Source of the DNA: Aurantibacter aestuarii
GTDB taxonomy: Bacteria > Bacteroidota > Bacteroidia > Flavobacteriales > Flavobacteriaceae
Length of the DNA: 64,000 bases
Direction of reading: 5' to 3'
Assembly: GCF_003008425.1 (NCBI RefSeq)
Contig: NZ_PXOQ01000015.1
Location: 124,001 to 188,000 of the forward strand
Position 1 is the stretch's first letter; each line of letters starts with the position of its first letter. The translations under genes were made by a program, and so were the position numbers. This document shows positions 7,626 through 16,231 of this stretch, piece by piece. The notes below the pieces were generated by a model. It saw nothing but the letters and a program-made list of their open reading frames with translations. It was not told the DNA's origin and made no database searches.

Positions 7626-8701
7626 AAATTAAATATTTTATAGGATTGATGGACTTGCTTCACAGCTCTTTCTGTTCGGTCGGCGTGTGTGTCACTTATA
7701 AATATCTGTCCAAAAGTAGCTTCATTTACCAAATCTAAAAGTTGTGTAACGCGTTGCTCGTCTAATTTGTCAAAGATATCATCTAATAGCAAAATAGGAA
7801 CATCACCGCTTTGTTGCTTTATAAATTCAAATTGAGCTAACTTTAAAGCAATAAGATAAGATTTTTGTTGTCCTTGGCTACCAAACTTTTTTATTGGATG
7901 TTGGTCTATTTCAAAAATCAAATCATCTTTATGAACTCCTACACTAGTATATTGAAGTGCTTTATCTTTATTAATATGCTGCTCTAACAGGTTTAAAAGA
8001 CACTCTTGTTCTAAATCACTGCTGTAAGTTAAGCTTACTTGCTCTTTCCTATTTGTAATAGCTTGATGTTTTTGCTGAAAGATAGGAGAAAAGACCTCTA
8101 TGAATTGCTTTCGTTTTTTATATATAATGGCACTAAAATTATCAAGCTGTTCATTGTAAACACTAATAGTATCTTTATTATAGGTGTTATTTAGTGCAAA
8201 ATATTTTAATAAAGCGTTACGTTGACTAATAATCTTATTATACTTAATTAAAGCTTCTAAATATACCTTATCACTTTGCGAAATAACATTGTCCATAAAT
8301 TTACGACGCGTTTCACTTCCATCTGTAATTAAATCTCTATCGGCGGGAGAAATAATAACTAAAGGTAAAAAACCAATATGGTTACTTAGTTTATCGTAAA
8401 TCTTATTGTTGCGTTTAATAATTTTTTTTTGTCCTTTTTTAAGACTAACTACTATTTTTTCAATTTGCTCATGTTTCTCGTAGTCACCATTAACCACATA
8501 AAAATCTTCATCATGTTTTATATTTTGTTTGGCAATTGGATTAAAGTAACTTTTACCAAATGAAAGGTGGTAGATAGCATCTAAAACATTTGTTTTGCCC
8601 ACACCATTATTCCCGACAAAGCAGTTAATCTTTGTATCGAAATTAAATGTTTTAGAATCAAAATTTTTATAATTTAAAACGGAAAGTGTTTTTAATATCA
8701 T
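7622..8701 (-). CDS. recF: RecF, DNA replication/repair ATPase
   Basis: SMC-like ABC ATPase (359 aa) that loads RecA at single-strand gaps with RecO and RecR. Walker A is [17 protein letters not shown] at about residues 30-46. The ABC signature-like [16 protein letters not shown] lies near 270 and Walker B with D-loop is [12 protein letters not shown] near 305. Between them are the helical lobes expected for RecF. First gene of the minus-strand operon with the lipocalin-like and DUF721 genes. Unlike in many bacteria it is not next to dnaN or gyrB in this window. Confidence 0.96.
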   Translation of the reverse strand: MILKTLSVLNYKNFDSKTFNFDTKINCFVGNNGVGKTNVLDAIYHLSFGKSYFNPIAKQNIKHDEDFYVVNGDYEKHEQIEKIVVSLKKGQKKIIKRNNKIYDKLSNHIGFLPLVIISPADRDLITDGSETRRKFMDNVISQSDKVYLEALIKYNKIISQRNALLKYFALNNTYNKDTISVYNEQLDNFSAIIYKKRKQFIEVFSPIFQQKHQAITNRKEQVSLTYSSDLEQECLLNLLEQHINKDKALQYTSVGVHKDDLIFEIDQHPIKKFGSQGQQKSYLIALKLAQFEFIKQQSGDVPILLLDDIFDKLDEQRVTQLLDLVNEATFGQIFISDTHADRTERAVKQVHQSYKIFNL

Positions 8702-8808
8702 TAAAAAATATAATTACAGTATTTAGTATTGTAGTGCTTTCTAGAAATAGAACTGCAAATTATTGAAAAATATGCAATAAATAGGCTTTTTTATATGCAG
8801 AAAAATTA

Positions 8809-8816
8809 TATTTTTG
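8809..8816 (+). promoter_or_regulatory. Putative promoter -7 element of the TPR gene and ribH
   Basis: TATTTTTG matches TAnnTTTG and a TTT stands 19 bases upstream where TTG is expected. It lies inside the extended open frame starting at 8795, which supports the downstream ATG at 8837 as the true start. Confidence 0.6.
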
Positions 8817-8836
8817 TGCGCATTAATAAAACAACT

Positions 8837-9628
8837 ATGGCAACATATAATAAAAGAGGTTACAAGCAGAAAAAACAAGTAGAGGCAGAAATATCTTCAG
8901 AAGACGAAATTATCAATGCGGAAGATTCTACCACTGCAGAGGTATTTAATTCCTTAGACGAAGGTGCTAACAAAGCAGAGGAGTTTGTAGAAAAAAACCA
9001 GAAATATATATTTATTATTATTGGTGTGGTAGCATTAGTGGTATTGGGATACATAGGTTACAATCAATTTGTTGCTAAGCCACAACAGGCTGAAGCGATG
9101 AACGATATGTATTTATCTCAAACTTATTTTAATGAAGCAGTTGCTGCAACAGGTAGTGCTAAAGACTCTTTATTTAATTTGTCTTTAAAAGGGAATAACG
9201 GGAAGTTAGGAATGTTAGATGTAGCTAACGAATATGGTAGTACAGATGCTGGAAATTTAGCTCATTACTATGCAGGAATGGCTTATTTAAACACTAAAAA
9301 GTATAAAGAAGCAGTAGAGCATTTAACTCAGTTTGAAAGTGAAGATGAAGTTTTAGCTCCATTATCTAAAGGCGCTATTGGAGATGCATTTGCTCAGTTA
9401 AACCAAAAAGAAGATGCTTTGGATTATTATAAGCAAGCCTATAAGTTAAGAACTAATGACTATACGACTCCAACTTACATGTATAAAGCAGGTATAATGG
9501 CATTAGATTTAGGTAAAACAGATGAAGCTATTTCTTTATTTGAGCAGTTAAAAAATGATTATCCTAATGCAACAGAGTCAAGTAACGTTGATGTGTTTTT
9601 AGGAAAAGCTCAGGCAATGAAAAACTAA
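8837..9628 (+). CDS. TPR-containing single-pass membrane protein (YfgM/TPR_21-like)
   Basis: A 263-aa protein. I chose the ATG at 8837, because the longer frame from 8795 would overlap the promoter -7 element. The charged, flexible N-terminus (KRGYKQKKQVEAE, then an acidic stretch) precedes one transmembrane segment IFIIIGVVALVVLGYIGY at about residues 58-75. The exported part has TPR-like helical pairs (NLAHYYAGMAYLNTKKY, KEDALDYYKQAYKL, GKTDEAISLFEQLKNDYPN). This resembles the YfgM-type ancillary protein of the Sec translocon, but only in layout. It precedes ribH by two bases, a linkage also seen in other flavobacteria. Confidence 0.85.
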   Translation: MATYNKRGYKQKKQVEAEISSEDEIINAEDSTTAEVFNSLDEGANKAEEFVEKNQKYIFIIIGVVALVVLGYIGYNQFVAKPQQAEAMNDMYLSQTYFNEAVAATGSAKDSLFNLSLKGNNGKLGMLDVANEYGSTDAGNLAHYYAGMAYLNTKKYKEAVEHLTQFESEDEVLAPLSKGAIGDAFAQLNQKEDALDYYKQAYKLRTNDYTTPTYMYKAGIMALDLGKTDEAISLFEQLKNDYPNATESSNVDVFLGKAQAMKN

Positions 9629-9630
9629 TT

Positions 9631-10110
9631 ATGGCAACAACTAATTTATCAGAATACGATAAGACAACAATCCCAGACGCGAAGAACTTTCGGTTTGGGA
9701 TTGTTGTTTCAGAATGGAATACACACATTACAGAAGGTCTTTATAACGGCGCTAAAAACACGCTTTTAGAACATGGCGTAAAACCCGAAAATATTATAAA
9801 ATGGGATGTTCCGGGTAGTTTTGAGTTAATTTATGGTGCTAAAAAAATGCAACAACAGCATGTTAACGCAGTAATAGTTATTGGAAGTGTTATAAAAGGA
9901 GAAACGAAGCATTTCGATTTTGTTTGCGATGGTGTTACTCAAGGCATAAAAGATTTAAATGTTTTAAATGAAACACCTGTGATTTTTTGTGTATTAACAG
10001 ATGATACTGAACAGCAAGCTATAGATAGAAGTGGAGGAAAGCATGGTAATAAAGGTACAGAAGCGGCTGTAGTTGCTATTAAAATGGCAGATTTAAGACA
10101 AAAGATTTAA
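9631..10110 (+). CDS. ribH: 6,7-dimethyl-8-ribityllumazine synthase
   Basis: Penultimate enzyme of riboflavin synthesis; condenses 5-amino-6-ribitylaminouracil with 3,4-dihydroxy-2-butanone 4-phosphate. The 159-aa protein has the family motifs VVSEWNTHITEGLYNGA near residue 25, VPGSFELIYGAKKM near 58, IGSVIKGETKHFDFVCDG near 85 (with the catalytic His in KHFDF) and NKGTEAAVVAI at the end. The rest of the riboflavin pathway is not in the window. It shares a promoter with the upstream TPR gene and is followed by a terminator. Confidence 0.97.
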   Translation: MATTNLSEYDKTTIPDAKNFRFGIVVSEWNTHITEGLYNGAKNTLLEHGVKPENIIKWDVPGSFELIYGAKKMQQQHVNAVIVIGSVIKGETKHFDFVCDGVTQGIKDLNVLNETPVIFCVLTDDTEQQAIDRSGGKHGNKGTEAAVVAIKMADLRQKI

Positions 10111-10132
10111 AACCTCCTTAAAAATAAATTCT

Positions 10133-10165
10133 AAAAGCCAAATACCTTTGTATTTGGCTTTTTTG
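10133..10165 (+). terminator. Intrinsic terminator of ribH
   Basis: Perfect 13-base stem AAAAGCCAAATAC / GTATTTGGCTTTT with a CTTT loop and T run, 22 bases after the ribH stop. Confidence 0.93.
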
Positions 10166-10212
10166 TTAACAATTTTTAAGAGTTTACTACCTGTAATCCT
10201 AGCTAAATTAAG

Positions 10213-10220
10213 TATTTTTG
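10213..10220 (+). promoter_or_regulatory. Putative promoter -7 element before the small membrane protein pair and mutL
   Basis: TATTTTTG matches TAnnTTTG, 27 bases before the ATG at 10247. No clear -33 element. Confidence 0.5.
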
Positions 10221-10246
10221 GTGTTTAAGCTTTCTATGTTTTAATT

Positions 10247-10462
10247 ATGTTCCAACCTAAAAAGAACAGACAATTTAATTACCAGTCCCGCTTCTCTAAG
10301 TCAGAGCAAAGCGAACAAGAATCTTTTAAAAAGAAATTAGCAGAAGAGCTAAAAAGACAACCAAAACGCAGTAAAACTAAAGTTTCTACGCTAATTTTTT
10401 TAATTGGCTTACTAATTGTGGTAATAATAGCCATGTATATTTTAGAATCTAAAATAAATTAA
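10247..10462 (+). CDS. Small membrane protein A (unknown function)
   Basis: A 71-aa protein of unknown function. The N-terminal half is very basic and polar (PKKNRQFNYQSRFSKSEQ), and the C-terminal half is one transmembrane helix (TLIFLIGLLIVVIIAMYIL, about residues 47-65). This N-in or N-out topology with a basic tail suggests a cytoplasmic N-terminus. Homologues in flavobacteria have sometimes been named after riboflavin synthase because of the neighbouring ribH; nothing in the sequence supports enzyme activity. The next gene is related in layout and in its first 15 residues (see the next entry). Confidence 0.75.
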   Translation: MFQPKKNRQFNYQSRFSKSEQSEQESFKKKLAEELKRQPKRSKTKVSTLIFLIGLLIVVIIAMYILESKIN

Positions 10463-10468
10463 AATGTT

Positions 10469-10750
10469 ATGGGACTTTTAAAACGCAGAAAAAATAAAAA
10501 ATTTAGTTACGAGCCTCGTTTTTATAAAGGAGATGGAAATCCTTATGAAATAAAACATAAGTTTGATGACTTTAGAACAACCGTTGGTGATGCGCCTAAT
10601 TTTAGACAAAAATTAAATCGTGCAATAGAAGATTATAAAAATAATACAGATAAAGCCAGTGCCAAACGTTTTCTTATTATATTTTTAGTCTTACTTCTCG
10701 TAGCTTTATTTATTATAGATTTTGACCTTTCCATATTCTTCAAAAACTAA
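10469..10750 (+). CDS. Small membrane protein B, related to protein A
   Basis: A 93-aa protein with a basic N-terminus (RRKNKKFSYEPRFYK), a charged helical middle part (FRQKLNRAIEDYKNN) and a C-terminal transmembrane helix (FLIIFLVLLLVALFIIDF). The N-terminal KNKKFSYEPRF aligns with KNRQFNYQSRF of the preceding protein, and both end in one membrane helix, so they look like diverged duplicates. The stop lies one base before the mutL ATG, so the pair is co-transcribed with mutL. No function is known; a regulator or accessory of the rhomboid proteases downstream is only a guess. Confidence 0.75.
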   Translation: MGLLKRRKNKKFSYEPRFYKGDGNPYEIKHKFDDFRTTVGDAPNFRQKLNRAIEDYKNNTDKASAKRFLIIFLVLLLVALFIIDFDLSIFFKN

Positions 10751-10751
10751 T

Positions 10752-12611
10752 ATGGCAGATATTATACAATTATTACCAGACCACGTTGCTAACCAGATTG
10801 CAGCAGGAGAAGTCGTGCAACGACCAGCATCTGTGGTTAAAGAACTTTTAGAAAATGCTATAGACGCTAAGGCGACTTTTATAAAACTTCTTGTAAAAGA
10901 AGCTGGAAAAACGCTTATTCAGGTTATAGATGATGGTGTTGGGATGAGCGATACCGATGCACGACTAAGTTTCGAGCGTCATGCCACGTCCAAAATTAAA
11001 TCGGCAGAAGATTTATTTCTTTTAAATACTAAAGGATTTAGAGGTGAGGCTTTAGCAAGTATTGCTGCAATTGCCCATGTAGAACTTAAAACCAAACAAG
11101 ATTCTCAAGAAGTAGGAACTTGTATTGTAATAGAAGGTAGCCAGGTCACTTCTCAAGAGGTTGTTGTTACGCCAAAGGGAACAAGTATAGCAGTTAAAAA
11201 TTTATTTTTTAATATTCCTGCACGTCGTAATTTCTTAAAATCGAATGCAGTTGAGTTGCGCCATATTATTGATGAGTTTCATCGGGTTGTTTTAGCACAT
11301 CCTAATATTGGATTTGCACTCTATCATAATGGTAGTGAATTGTTTAATTTACCAGTAAGTAATTACAGACAACGTATTGTAAATGTTTTTGGTAATAAAA
11401 CCAATGAAAAATTAGTTCCGGTAGATGAAACTACCGAAATTGTTAAAATTTCCGGATTTGTAGGTAAGCCTGAATACTCTAAAAAAACGAGAGGAGAACA
11501 ATACTTTTTCGTGAATGATAGGTTTATAAAAAGTGCCTACTTAAACCATGCTATTGCTGCAGCATATCAAGGGTTATTAAAAGAAGGCTACCATGCTACT
11601 TATTTTTTATACTTAGAGGTTAATCCGCAAAGTATAGATATTAACATTCATCCTACTAAAACCGAAATTAAGTTTGACGACGAGCAAACACTATACGCTA
11701 TCTTACGTTCTGCAGTAAAGCATAGTTTGGGGCAATTCAATATTGCACCAGTTTTGGACTTTGAAAGAGATTCAAATTTAGATACCGCTTACAATACAAC
11801 TAAAGTTCATCATCCTAAAGTGGAAGTAGATAGAGGTTTTAATCCTTTTTCAGCTGAAAAACAAACGATTGCAAACAATGCTCCAACTCATAAAAACTCT
11901 TTCAAAAAAGAGCCTTCAGCGCAGTGGGAAAGTTTGTATGTGGGTTTAGAATCCAAAAGTAATGATACTGCCAATCAATTTAGTGCAGTAGAATTTGAGA
12001 GTGAACCTGAAAAAATTTCAATTTATAACGAAACGGTTAAAGATGAAATTACGTACAGTACCTATCAGCTTAACAATAAATATATTATAAGCACTATAAA
12101 ATCAGGTATGTTATTAATCGATCAAAATAAAGCACACCAACGTGTTTTGTATGAAGATTTTTTAAAGCATATCACGGTAAAGGAAGCCATGAGTCAACAA
12201 CTCTTGTTTCCGTTGGTGCTTCATTTCTCTAAACAAGACATAGAGGTTATAAAACAACTAAAACAAGATTTAGAGTACACTGGATTTATTTTTCAAGCCA
12301 TCACAAAAGAATCAGTGGAGATTACAGGAGTACCTGTAAGTGTCCCAGAAAGTGAAGTGTCTATTCTATTGGAACAATTAGTAAGTGATGTTGAAAATGA
12401 AGTTCCGGATGCTAATTTTAGTGTAACCGACTTAATAGCGAAGTCTTTAGCAAAAAGCTTATCTATTAAAAATGGACAAAAATTAAATCATACCGAGCAG
12501 GAACACTTAGTCAATAGTTTATTTGCTTGCAAAGAACCTGCAATTTCACCAAGTAATAGAAACACGTTTATTACTATGACGGTAGATGAACTGGATAAAA
12601 AATTTGTATAA
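10752..12611 (+). CDS. mutL: DNA mismatch repair protein MutL with degenerate endonuclease site
   Basis: GHKL ATPase that links MutS to downstream repair (619 aa). I chose ATG 10752 (MADIIQLLPDHVANQIAAG), the family start, over the longer frame from 10722. ATPase motifs: VVKELLENAIDAKA, IDDGVGM, GFRGEALASIAAIAHV, and the KGTSIAVKNLFFNIPAR-type loop. The C-terminal domain keeps a clamp-binding motif (QQLLFP). The endonuclease metal motif, normally DQHA-x2-E-x4-E, reads DQNKAHQRVLYED, ACxxAIRAG is replaced by ACKEPAISPSNR, and no terminal CPHGRP is present. It therefore probably lacks nuclease activity. Follows small membrane protein B by one base. Confidence 0.95.
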   Translation: MADIIQLLPDHVANQIAAGEVVQRPASVVKELLENAIDAKATFIKLLVKEAGKTLIQVIDDGVGMSDTDARLSFERHATSKIKSAEDLFLLNTKGFRGEALASIAAIAHVELKTKQDSQEVGTCIVIEGSQVTSQEVVVTPKGTSIAVKNLFFNIPARRNFLKSNAVELRHIIDEFHRVVLAHPNIGFALYHNGSELFNLPVSNYRQRIVNVFGNKTNEKLVPVDETTEIVKISGFVGKPEYSKKTRGEQYFFVNDRFIKSAYLNHAIAAAYQGLLKEGYHATYFLYLEVNPQSIDINIHPTKTEIKFDDEQTLYAILRSAVKHSLGQFNIAPVLDFERDSNLDTAYNTTKVHHPKVEVDRGFNPFSAEKQTIANNAPTHKNSFKKEPSAQWESLYVGLESKSNDTANQFSAVEFESEPEKISIYNETVKDEITYSTYQLNNKYIISTIKSGMLLIDQNKAHQRVLYEDFLKHITVKEAMSQQLLFPLVLHFSKQDIEVIKQLKQDLEYTGFIFQAITKESVEITGVPVSVPESEVSILLEQLVSDVENEVPDANFSVTDLIAKSLAKSLSIKNGQKLNHTEQEHLVNSLFACKEPAISPSNRNTFITMTVDELDKKFV

Positions 12612-12614
12612 ATT

Positions 12615-13364
12615 ATGATGCGTATTACAGATACTGTTAAGCACCTAATTATAATTAATGTTCTATTTTTTGTAGGAACTATTAGTATTGGTGGTGGAAA
12701 TTTATTTTATGAATGGTTTGCATTATACTTTCCAGAAAGTGAAAAATTTCAATTCTGGCAAATTGTTACCCATATGTTTATGCATGGCGGTTTTATGCAT
12801 ATTGCTTTTAATATGTTTGCGTTATGGATGTTCGGTAGCGCGGTTGAAGCAAACTTAGGTAGAAATAAATTTTTATTTATTTATTTTTCTGCTGGTTTAG
12901 GCGCTGTTTTATTTCAGGTAGGATTTAATTATTTTGATTTTACAAGCACTGTAAATGGTATAATGGAATCTGGGTTTAACAGGTCTGATATTATCCAGAT
13001 GATTACAGAAAACAAGGTGCCAAGTACCATATCTGGAGAACAGTTAAGCGAGTTACAAAAAGCTTTTACTATCTTTAATGGTTCTATGGTTGGTGCATCG
13101 GGATGTATTATGGGAATACTTGCAGCATTTGGGGTTATGAACCCTAATGCAGAATTAATGCTTATATTCTTTCCTGTTCCTGTTAAGGCAAAATATTTTA
13201 TTCCTGGTATTATACTTTTAGACATCATTTCAGCGTTTTCAGGACAGTCATTTTTTAGTCCAAGTAATACAGCCTACTTGGCTCACGTTGGTGGAGCACT
13301 TGTTGGTTTTATAATTATGTGGTACTGGAAAAAAAATAGTTTTAATAAATACCGTGCAGATTAA
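12615..13364 (+). CDS. Rhomboid-family intramembrane serine protease (first of two)
   Basis: Integral membrane protease (249 aa) with six or so transmembrane helices. The rhomboid signature is complete: HMFMHGGFMHIAFNMFALWMFG near residue 55 (HxxxN-type region), the catalytic Ser in MVGASGCIMGILAAFG near 157, and the catalytic His in AYLAHVGGALVGF near 222. An insertion of about 40 residues (roughly 105-145) lies between helices. Co-transcribed with mutL (three bases apart); its TAA overlaps the ATG of the second rhomboid gene by one base. Substrates are unknown. Confidence 0.92.
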   Translation: MMRITDTVKHLIIINVLFFVGTISIGGGNLFYEWFALYFPESEKFQFWQIVTHMFMHGGFMHIAFNMFALWMFGSAVEANLGRNKFLFIYFSAGLGAVLFQVGFNYFDFTSTVNGIMESGFNRSDIIQMITENKVPSTISGEQLSELQKAFTIFNGSMVGASGCIMGILAAFGVMNPNAELMLIFFPVPVKAKYFIPGIILLDIISAFSGQSFFSPSNTAYLAHVGGALVGFIIMWYWKKNSFNKYRAD

Positions 13365-14218
13365 TGGCATTTTTAGAAGATCTAAAATATAAATATCAGC
13401 GTTTAAATGGTTTAGATAAACTCATAGTTATAAACACGGCTATTTTTGTAGTCGTTTTACTTTTTAAACCGGTTTTATTGCCGGTATTGAAATGGCTGCG
13501 TTTGGAAAGTACATTTTCAGAGACAATAATTCAACCTTGGAGTATATTAACATATGCCTTTTTACATTACGATTTTTTACACCTTTTATTTAATATGCTT
13601 TGGCTTTATTTTATTGGGCGCATGTTTTTAAATTTATTCAATATAAAGACGGCACTTAATATTTATTTTCTTGGAGCTTTATCTGGAGGTGTGTTATTTT
13701 TATTAGGATACAATCTTTTTCCGCAAGTATTTGCTACTTCGGCTTATTTAATTGGAGCTTCTGCAGCAGTTCGTGCCTTACTTATTTTTTTATGTACTTA
13801 CATGCCAAACCAAGAGGTACGTTTTTTTACATTTAATATTAAACTTTATTATATAGGTATAGCAATAGTTGTTATAGACTTAATAGGTATTATGGGAAAC
13901 AATGCTGGTGGAAACCTGGCACATTTAGGCGGTGCTCTTTTAGGTTTTGTATATGCTAAGCAATTAGCACAAGGTACAGATATTGGAGCTGGGTTTGGCA
14001 GATTTATGGACACTGTTTCAGGTTGGTTTAGTTCTAAAAAAACACATCAATTTAAAACCGTGTATAAAAACAAATCGAAAGATACGCTTGCTCAAAAAGA
14101 GTTTAAAGATTTAAATAAACAAAAACAAATAGATACCATTTTAGATAAGATTAGTAAAAGTGGTTATGATAGCTTAACCAAAGCTGAAAAAGATTTTTTA
14201 TTTAGAGCAGGGAAATGA
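13364..14218 (+). CDS. Rhomboid-family protein (second of two), GASA active-site variant
   Basis: 284-aa integral membrane protein. The rhomboid core covers about residues 20-205: YAFLHYDFLHLLFNMLWLYFIG, then LIGASAAVRALLIFLC, in which the usual GxSG reads GASA, and the catalytic His in GNLAHLGGALLGFVYA. The Ser and His are both present, so activity is possible, but the altered position may change it. After the last helix comes a cytoplasmic basic linker and a conserved tail (LTKAEKDFLFRAGK). The ATG overlaps the stop of the first rhomboid gene, so the two are likely made in fixed ratio. Confidence 0.9.
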   Translation: MAFLEDLKYKYQRLNGLDKLIVINTAIFVVVLLFKPVLLPVLKWLRLESTFSETIIQPWSILTYAFLHYDFLHLLFNMLWLYFIGRMFLNLFNIKTALNIYFLGALSGGVLFLLGYNLFPQVFATSAYLIGASAAVRALLIFLCTYMPNQEVRFFTFNIKLYYIGIAIVVIDLIGIMGNNAGGNLAHLGGALLGFVYAKQLAQGTDIGAGFGRFMDTVSGWFSSKKTHQFKTVYKNKSKDTLAQKEFKDLNKQKQIDTILDKISKSGYDSLTKAEKDFLFRAGK

Positions 14219-14261
14219 GTGTTTGGTTTTAAGTAATTTATGTTGAAATAATATAGAGCAT

Positions 14262-15281
14262 TTGAAAAATTTAAATTTTATAGACAAAATACTTTTTATC
14301 GCTAATTCTATTGTGGCGTTTGTATTGCTATTGGCTTATTTTTTGCCTCTAATGCCTCCAAAAAATTTCGCAATCCTTTCTGTCTTAAGTTTAGGCTTAC
14401 CACTATTAATGCTCTTAAATGTGTTGTTTTTTGTGTATTGGCTAGTTAAAATTAAGCGGCAAATGATTTTATCTTTAGTGGTTGTAGCGTTTGGTGTGTT
14501 TTTGTTTGGCTCACTATATAAATTTTCAAATTCAGATAAGAAACCTTCTTCAAAGAGTTTAAGCGTGATGAATTATAATGTACGTTTATTCGACTTATAT
14601 GATTGGATTCCAGAAGAAGGCACTCAGAAAAAAATTGAGGCGTTTATTAAAAAAGAGCAACCGGATGTATTGTGTATTCAGGAATATCATCCCACAAAAG
14701 AAGTTGATTTATCTAGTTATAAATATAAATATGAAAGTATTAAGGGGAATAAAATAAAATATGGCCAAGCTATATTTTCTAAATTTCCCATTGTAAATTC
14801 GGGATCTGTAGAATTTCCGGAGACAGCCAATAATGCCATATTTGCCGATGTAGTTGTTAAAAAAGATACGATTCGTGTATATAACATACACTTACAATCT
14901 TTAAAAATCGATAAGAAAGTTGAAGACTTAACCACTTCCGAGTCGGAAGAAGTGTTTATGGGTGTGGGTAAAACTTTTAAAATGCAGCAGTTTCAATCGG
15001 AACTTTTTTTACTGCATAAAGCGCAATGTAAATACAAAACCATCATTTCTGGAGATTTTAACAATACAGCGTTTTCATATGTTTATCGAAGTATTAAAGG
15101 AGAGATGAAAGATACTTTTAAACAGTCAGGAAACGGATTCGGTAGAACTTTTAATTTCAAATTTTTCCCTTTAAGAATTGATTTTATCTTAGTGGATGAA
15201 GCTTTTACAGTTAATAATTATAGAACTTATGATGTCCAATTATCGGATCATTATCCTATAAAAACCAGCTTATCATTCTAA
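14262..15281 (+). CDS. Membrane-anchored endonuclease/exonuclease/phosphatase family protein (TTG start)
   Basis: A 339-aa protein with three N-terminal transmembrane helices (about residues 10-100) and an EEP-fold catalytic domain (about 105-339). Motifs: MNYNVRLFDLYDW, DVLCIQEYHP (metal-binding Glu), IFSKFPIV, VYNIHLQS, IISGDFNNTAFS (catalytic Asp/Asn) and DHYPIKTSL (catalytic Asp-His). Family members cleave phosphodiester bonds in DNA, phosphoinositides or sphingolipids; the substrate here is open. The start is TTG at 14262, because no ATG exists upstream of the first helix in frame and the next ATG would cut that helix. It follows the rhomboid pair by 43 bases, probably in the same transcript. 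Confidence 0.88.
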   Translation: MKNLNFIDKILFIANSIVAFVLLLAYFLPLMPPKNFAILSVLSLGLPLLMLLNVLFFVYWLVKIKRQMILSLVVVAFGVFLFGSLYKFSNSDKKPSSKSLSVMNYNVRLFDLYDWIPEEGTQKKIEAFIKKEQPDVLCIQEYHPTKEVDLSSYKYKYESIKGNKIKYGQAIFSKFPIVNSGSVEFPETANNAIFADVVVKKDTIRVYNIHLQSLKIDKKVEDLTTSESEEVFMGVGKTFKMQQFQSELFLLHKAQCKYKTIISGDFNNTAFSYVYRSIKGEMKDTFKQSGNGFGRTFNFKFFPLRIDFILVDEAFTVNNYRTYDVQLSDHYPIKTSLSF

Positions 15282-15286
15282 TTTTT

Positions 15287-15607
15287 TTAGAAACCAGAGT
15301 TTAATAACATACAATCTGTTGTATCTGCAATGATATGACAAACTAAACCTATTCCAATTAGTCTGGTTTTTTCCCAAAATATGGCTAATATGTAAATAGA
15401 AATTGCTAAGTAACTATGTAAAAAATGATAATTAATACTACAACGGTCTGGACTAAAAACTGGTGTGGCTACCAAATGATCTAAATCTATTAAGAATCCT
15501 AAGAGAAAAATAAAATAGACTTTTAAAAATTTAGGTTTATAAAAAAATAAAGCAATTCCTAGTGGTAGGAAAAAATGAATACCATAATGGATGCTAAGTC
15601 GGAGCAT
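15287..15607 (-). CDS. DUF6122-type small membrane protein
   Basis: A 106-aa membrane protein with about four helices. The conserved acidic/His segments LGFLIDLDHLVATPVF, NYHFLHSYLAI and CHIIADTTDCM are typical of DUF6122 and recall metal-dependent membrane hydrolases of the YdjM type, where DxDH motifs bind metal. This functional link is inference. Its start overlaps the end of the WbqC-type gene by 14 bases, and its stop faces the EEP gene stop at a distance of five bases without a terminator in between. Confidence 0.75.
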   Translation of the reverse strand: MLRLSIHYGIHFFLPLGIALFFYKPKFLKVYFIFLLGFLIDLDHLVATPVFSPDRCSINYHFLHSYLAISIYILAIFWEKTRLIGIGLVCHIIADTTDCMLLNSGF

Positions 15608-16220
15608 GAGGTAACTGTTGAGATTCTAAATATATTAAGGCATTTGGACCTTCATTAAATAATAGATCTAAAATACTTAAATTATTTATGTAGCCGTGTT
15701 TTTCAGCAAAAACCTGATGGTAAGGTGCTAAATCAAAGCCTTTAGAGTTTCGCTCTGCTAGAAATCTGTAATCTGTTTTAGTATCGATTTCTTTTTCAAA
15801 ACGAGTAGTTTTAGAAGTTTTAAGGTCTAATTGAAGACATTCACAAATAACCTGAATACTTGCAAGATTAAAATCCATTAAATTCTCAAAAGTCTTCGAA
15901 TATAACGGCTTTAATTCATCTTCGTAAAATTCGAAAAATGGCGAAGTTTTGTAAGCCGATTCAAATGATTTCCAATGATTTGTCTGCCATTTTTCAGTAT
16001 TAAAAATTTTAATATCCTTGTAAAGTGTTCTGTTTTTTTGAGAATAAATGACAGGTATATTTAGCTGAAGCTTACCATTAGCGCCATATATGTGAAAACG
16101 ATTTCTGTAGGTTTGTTTCTGAAAGTTATCACACATTTCAAATGTAACTGAATCAGATTGAGCTATTACGGCAAAACTGGAACAGTTAGGAAATGGAGTA
16201 GGAGTGAGTAAACTATTCAA
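15594..16220 (-). CDS. WbqC-like family protein
   Basis: A 208-aa cytoplasmic protein of the WbqC family. The pattern is PTPFPNCSSFAVIAQSD at the start, then FQKQTYRNRFHIYGANG (the conserved QKxxxRNR segment), LNIPV, WQTNHWKSFESAYKTSPFFEFYED and the C-terminal NLSILDLLFNEGPNALIYL. WbqC-type genes often lie near polysaccharide genes and in Bacteroidota next to lepB and dapB, as here; an acyl or aminosugar transfer role has been suggested for relatives but is not established. Part of the parA-to-lepB minus-strand neighbourhood. Confidence 0.85.
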   Translation of the reverse strand: MNSLLTPTPFPNCSSFAVIAQSDSVTFEMCDNFQKQTYRNRFHIYGANGKLQLNIPVIYSQKNRTLYKDIKIFNTEKWQTNHWKSFESAYKTSPFFEFYEDELKPLYSKTFENLMDFNLASIQVICECLQLDLKTSKTTRFEKEIDTKTDYRFLAERNSKGFDLAPYHQVFAEKHGYINNLSILDLLFNEGPNALIYLESQQLPHAPT

Positions 16221-16231
16221 AAATAAATTAT

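Noticed and set aside
9501-9700. FMN riboswitch before ribH
   Set aside because: ribH is two bases behind the TPR gene, with no leader; no riboswitch-like conserved segments were seen.
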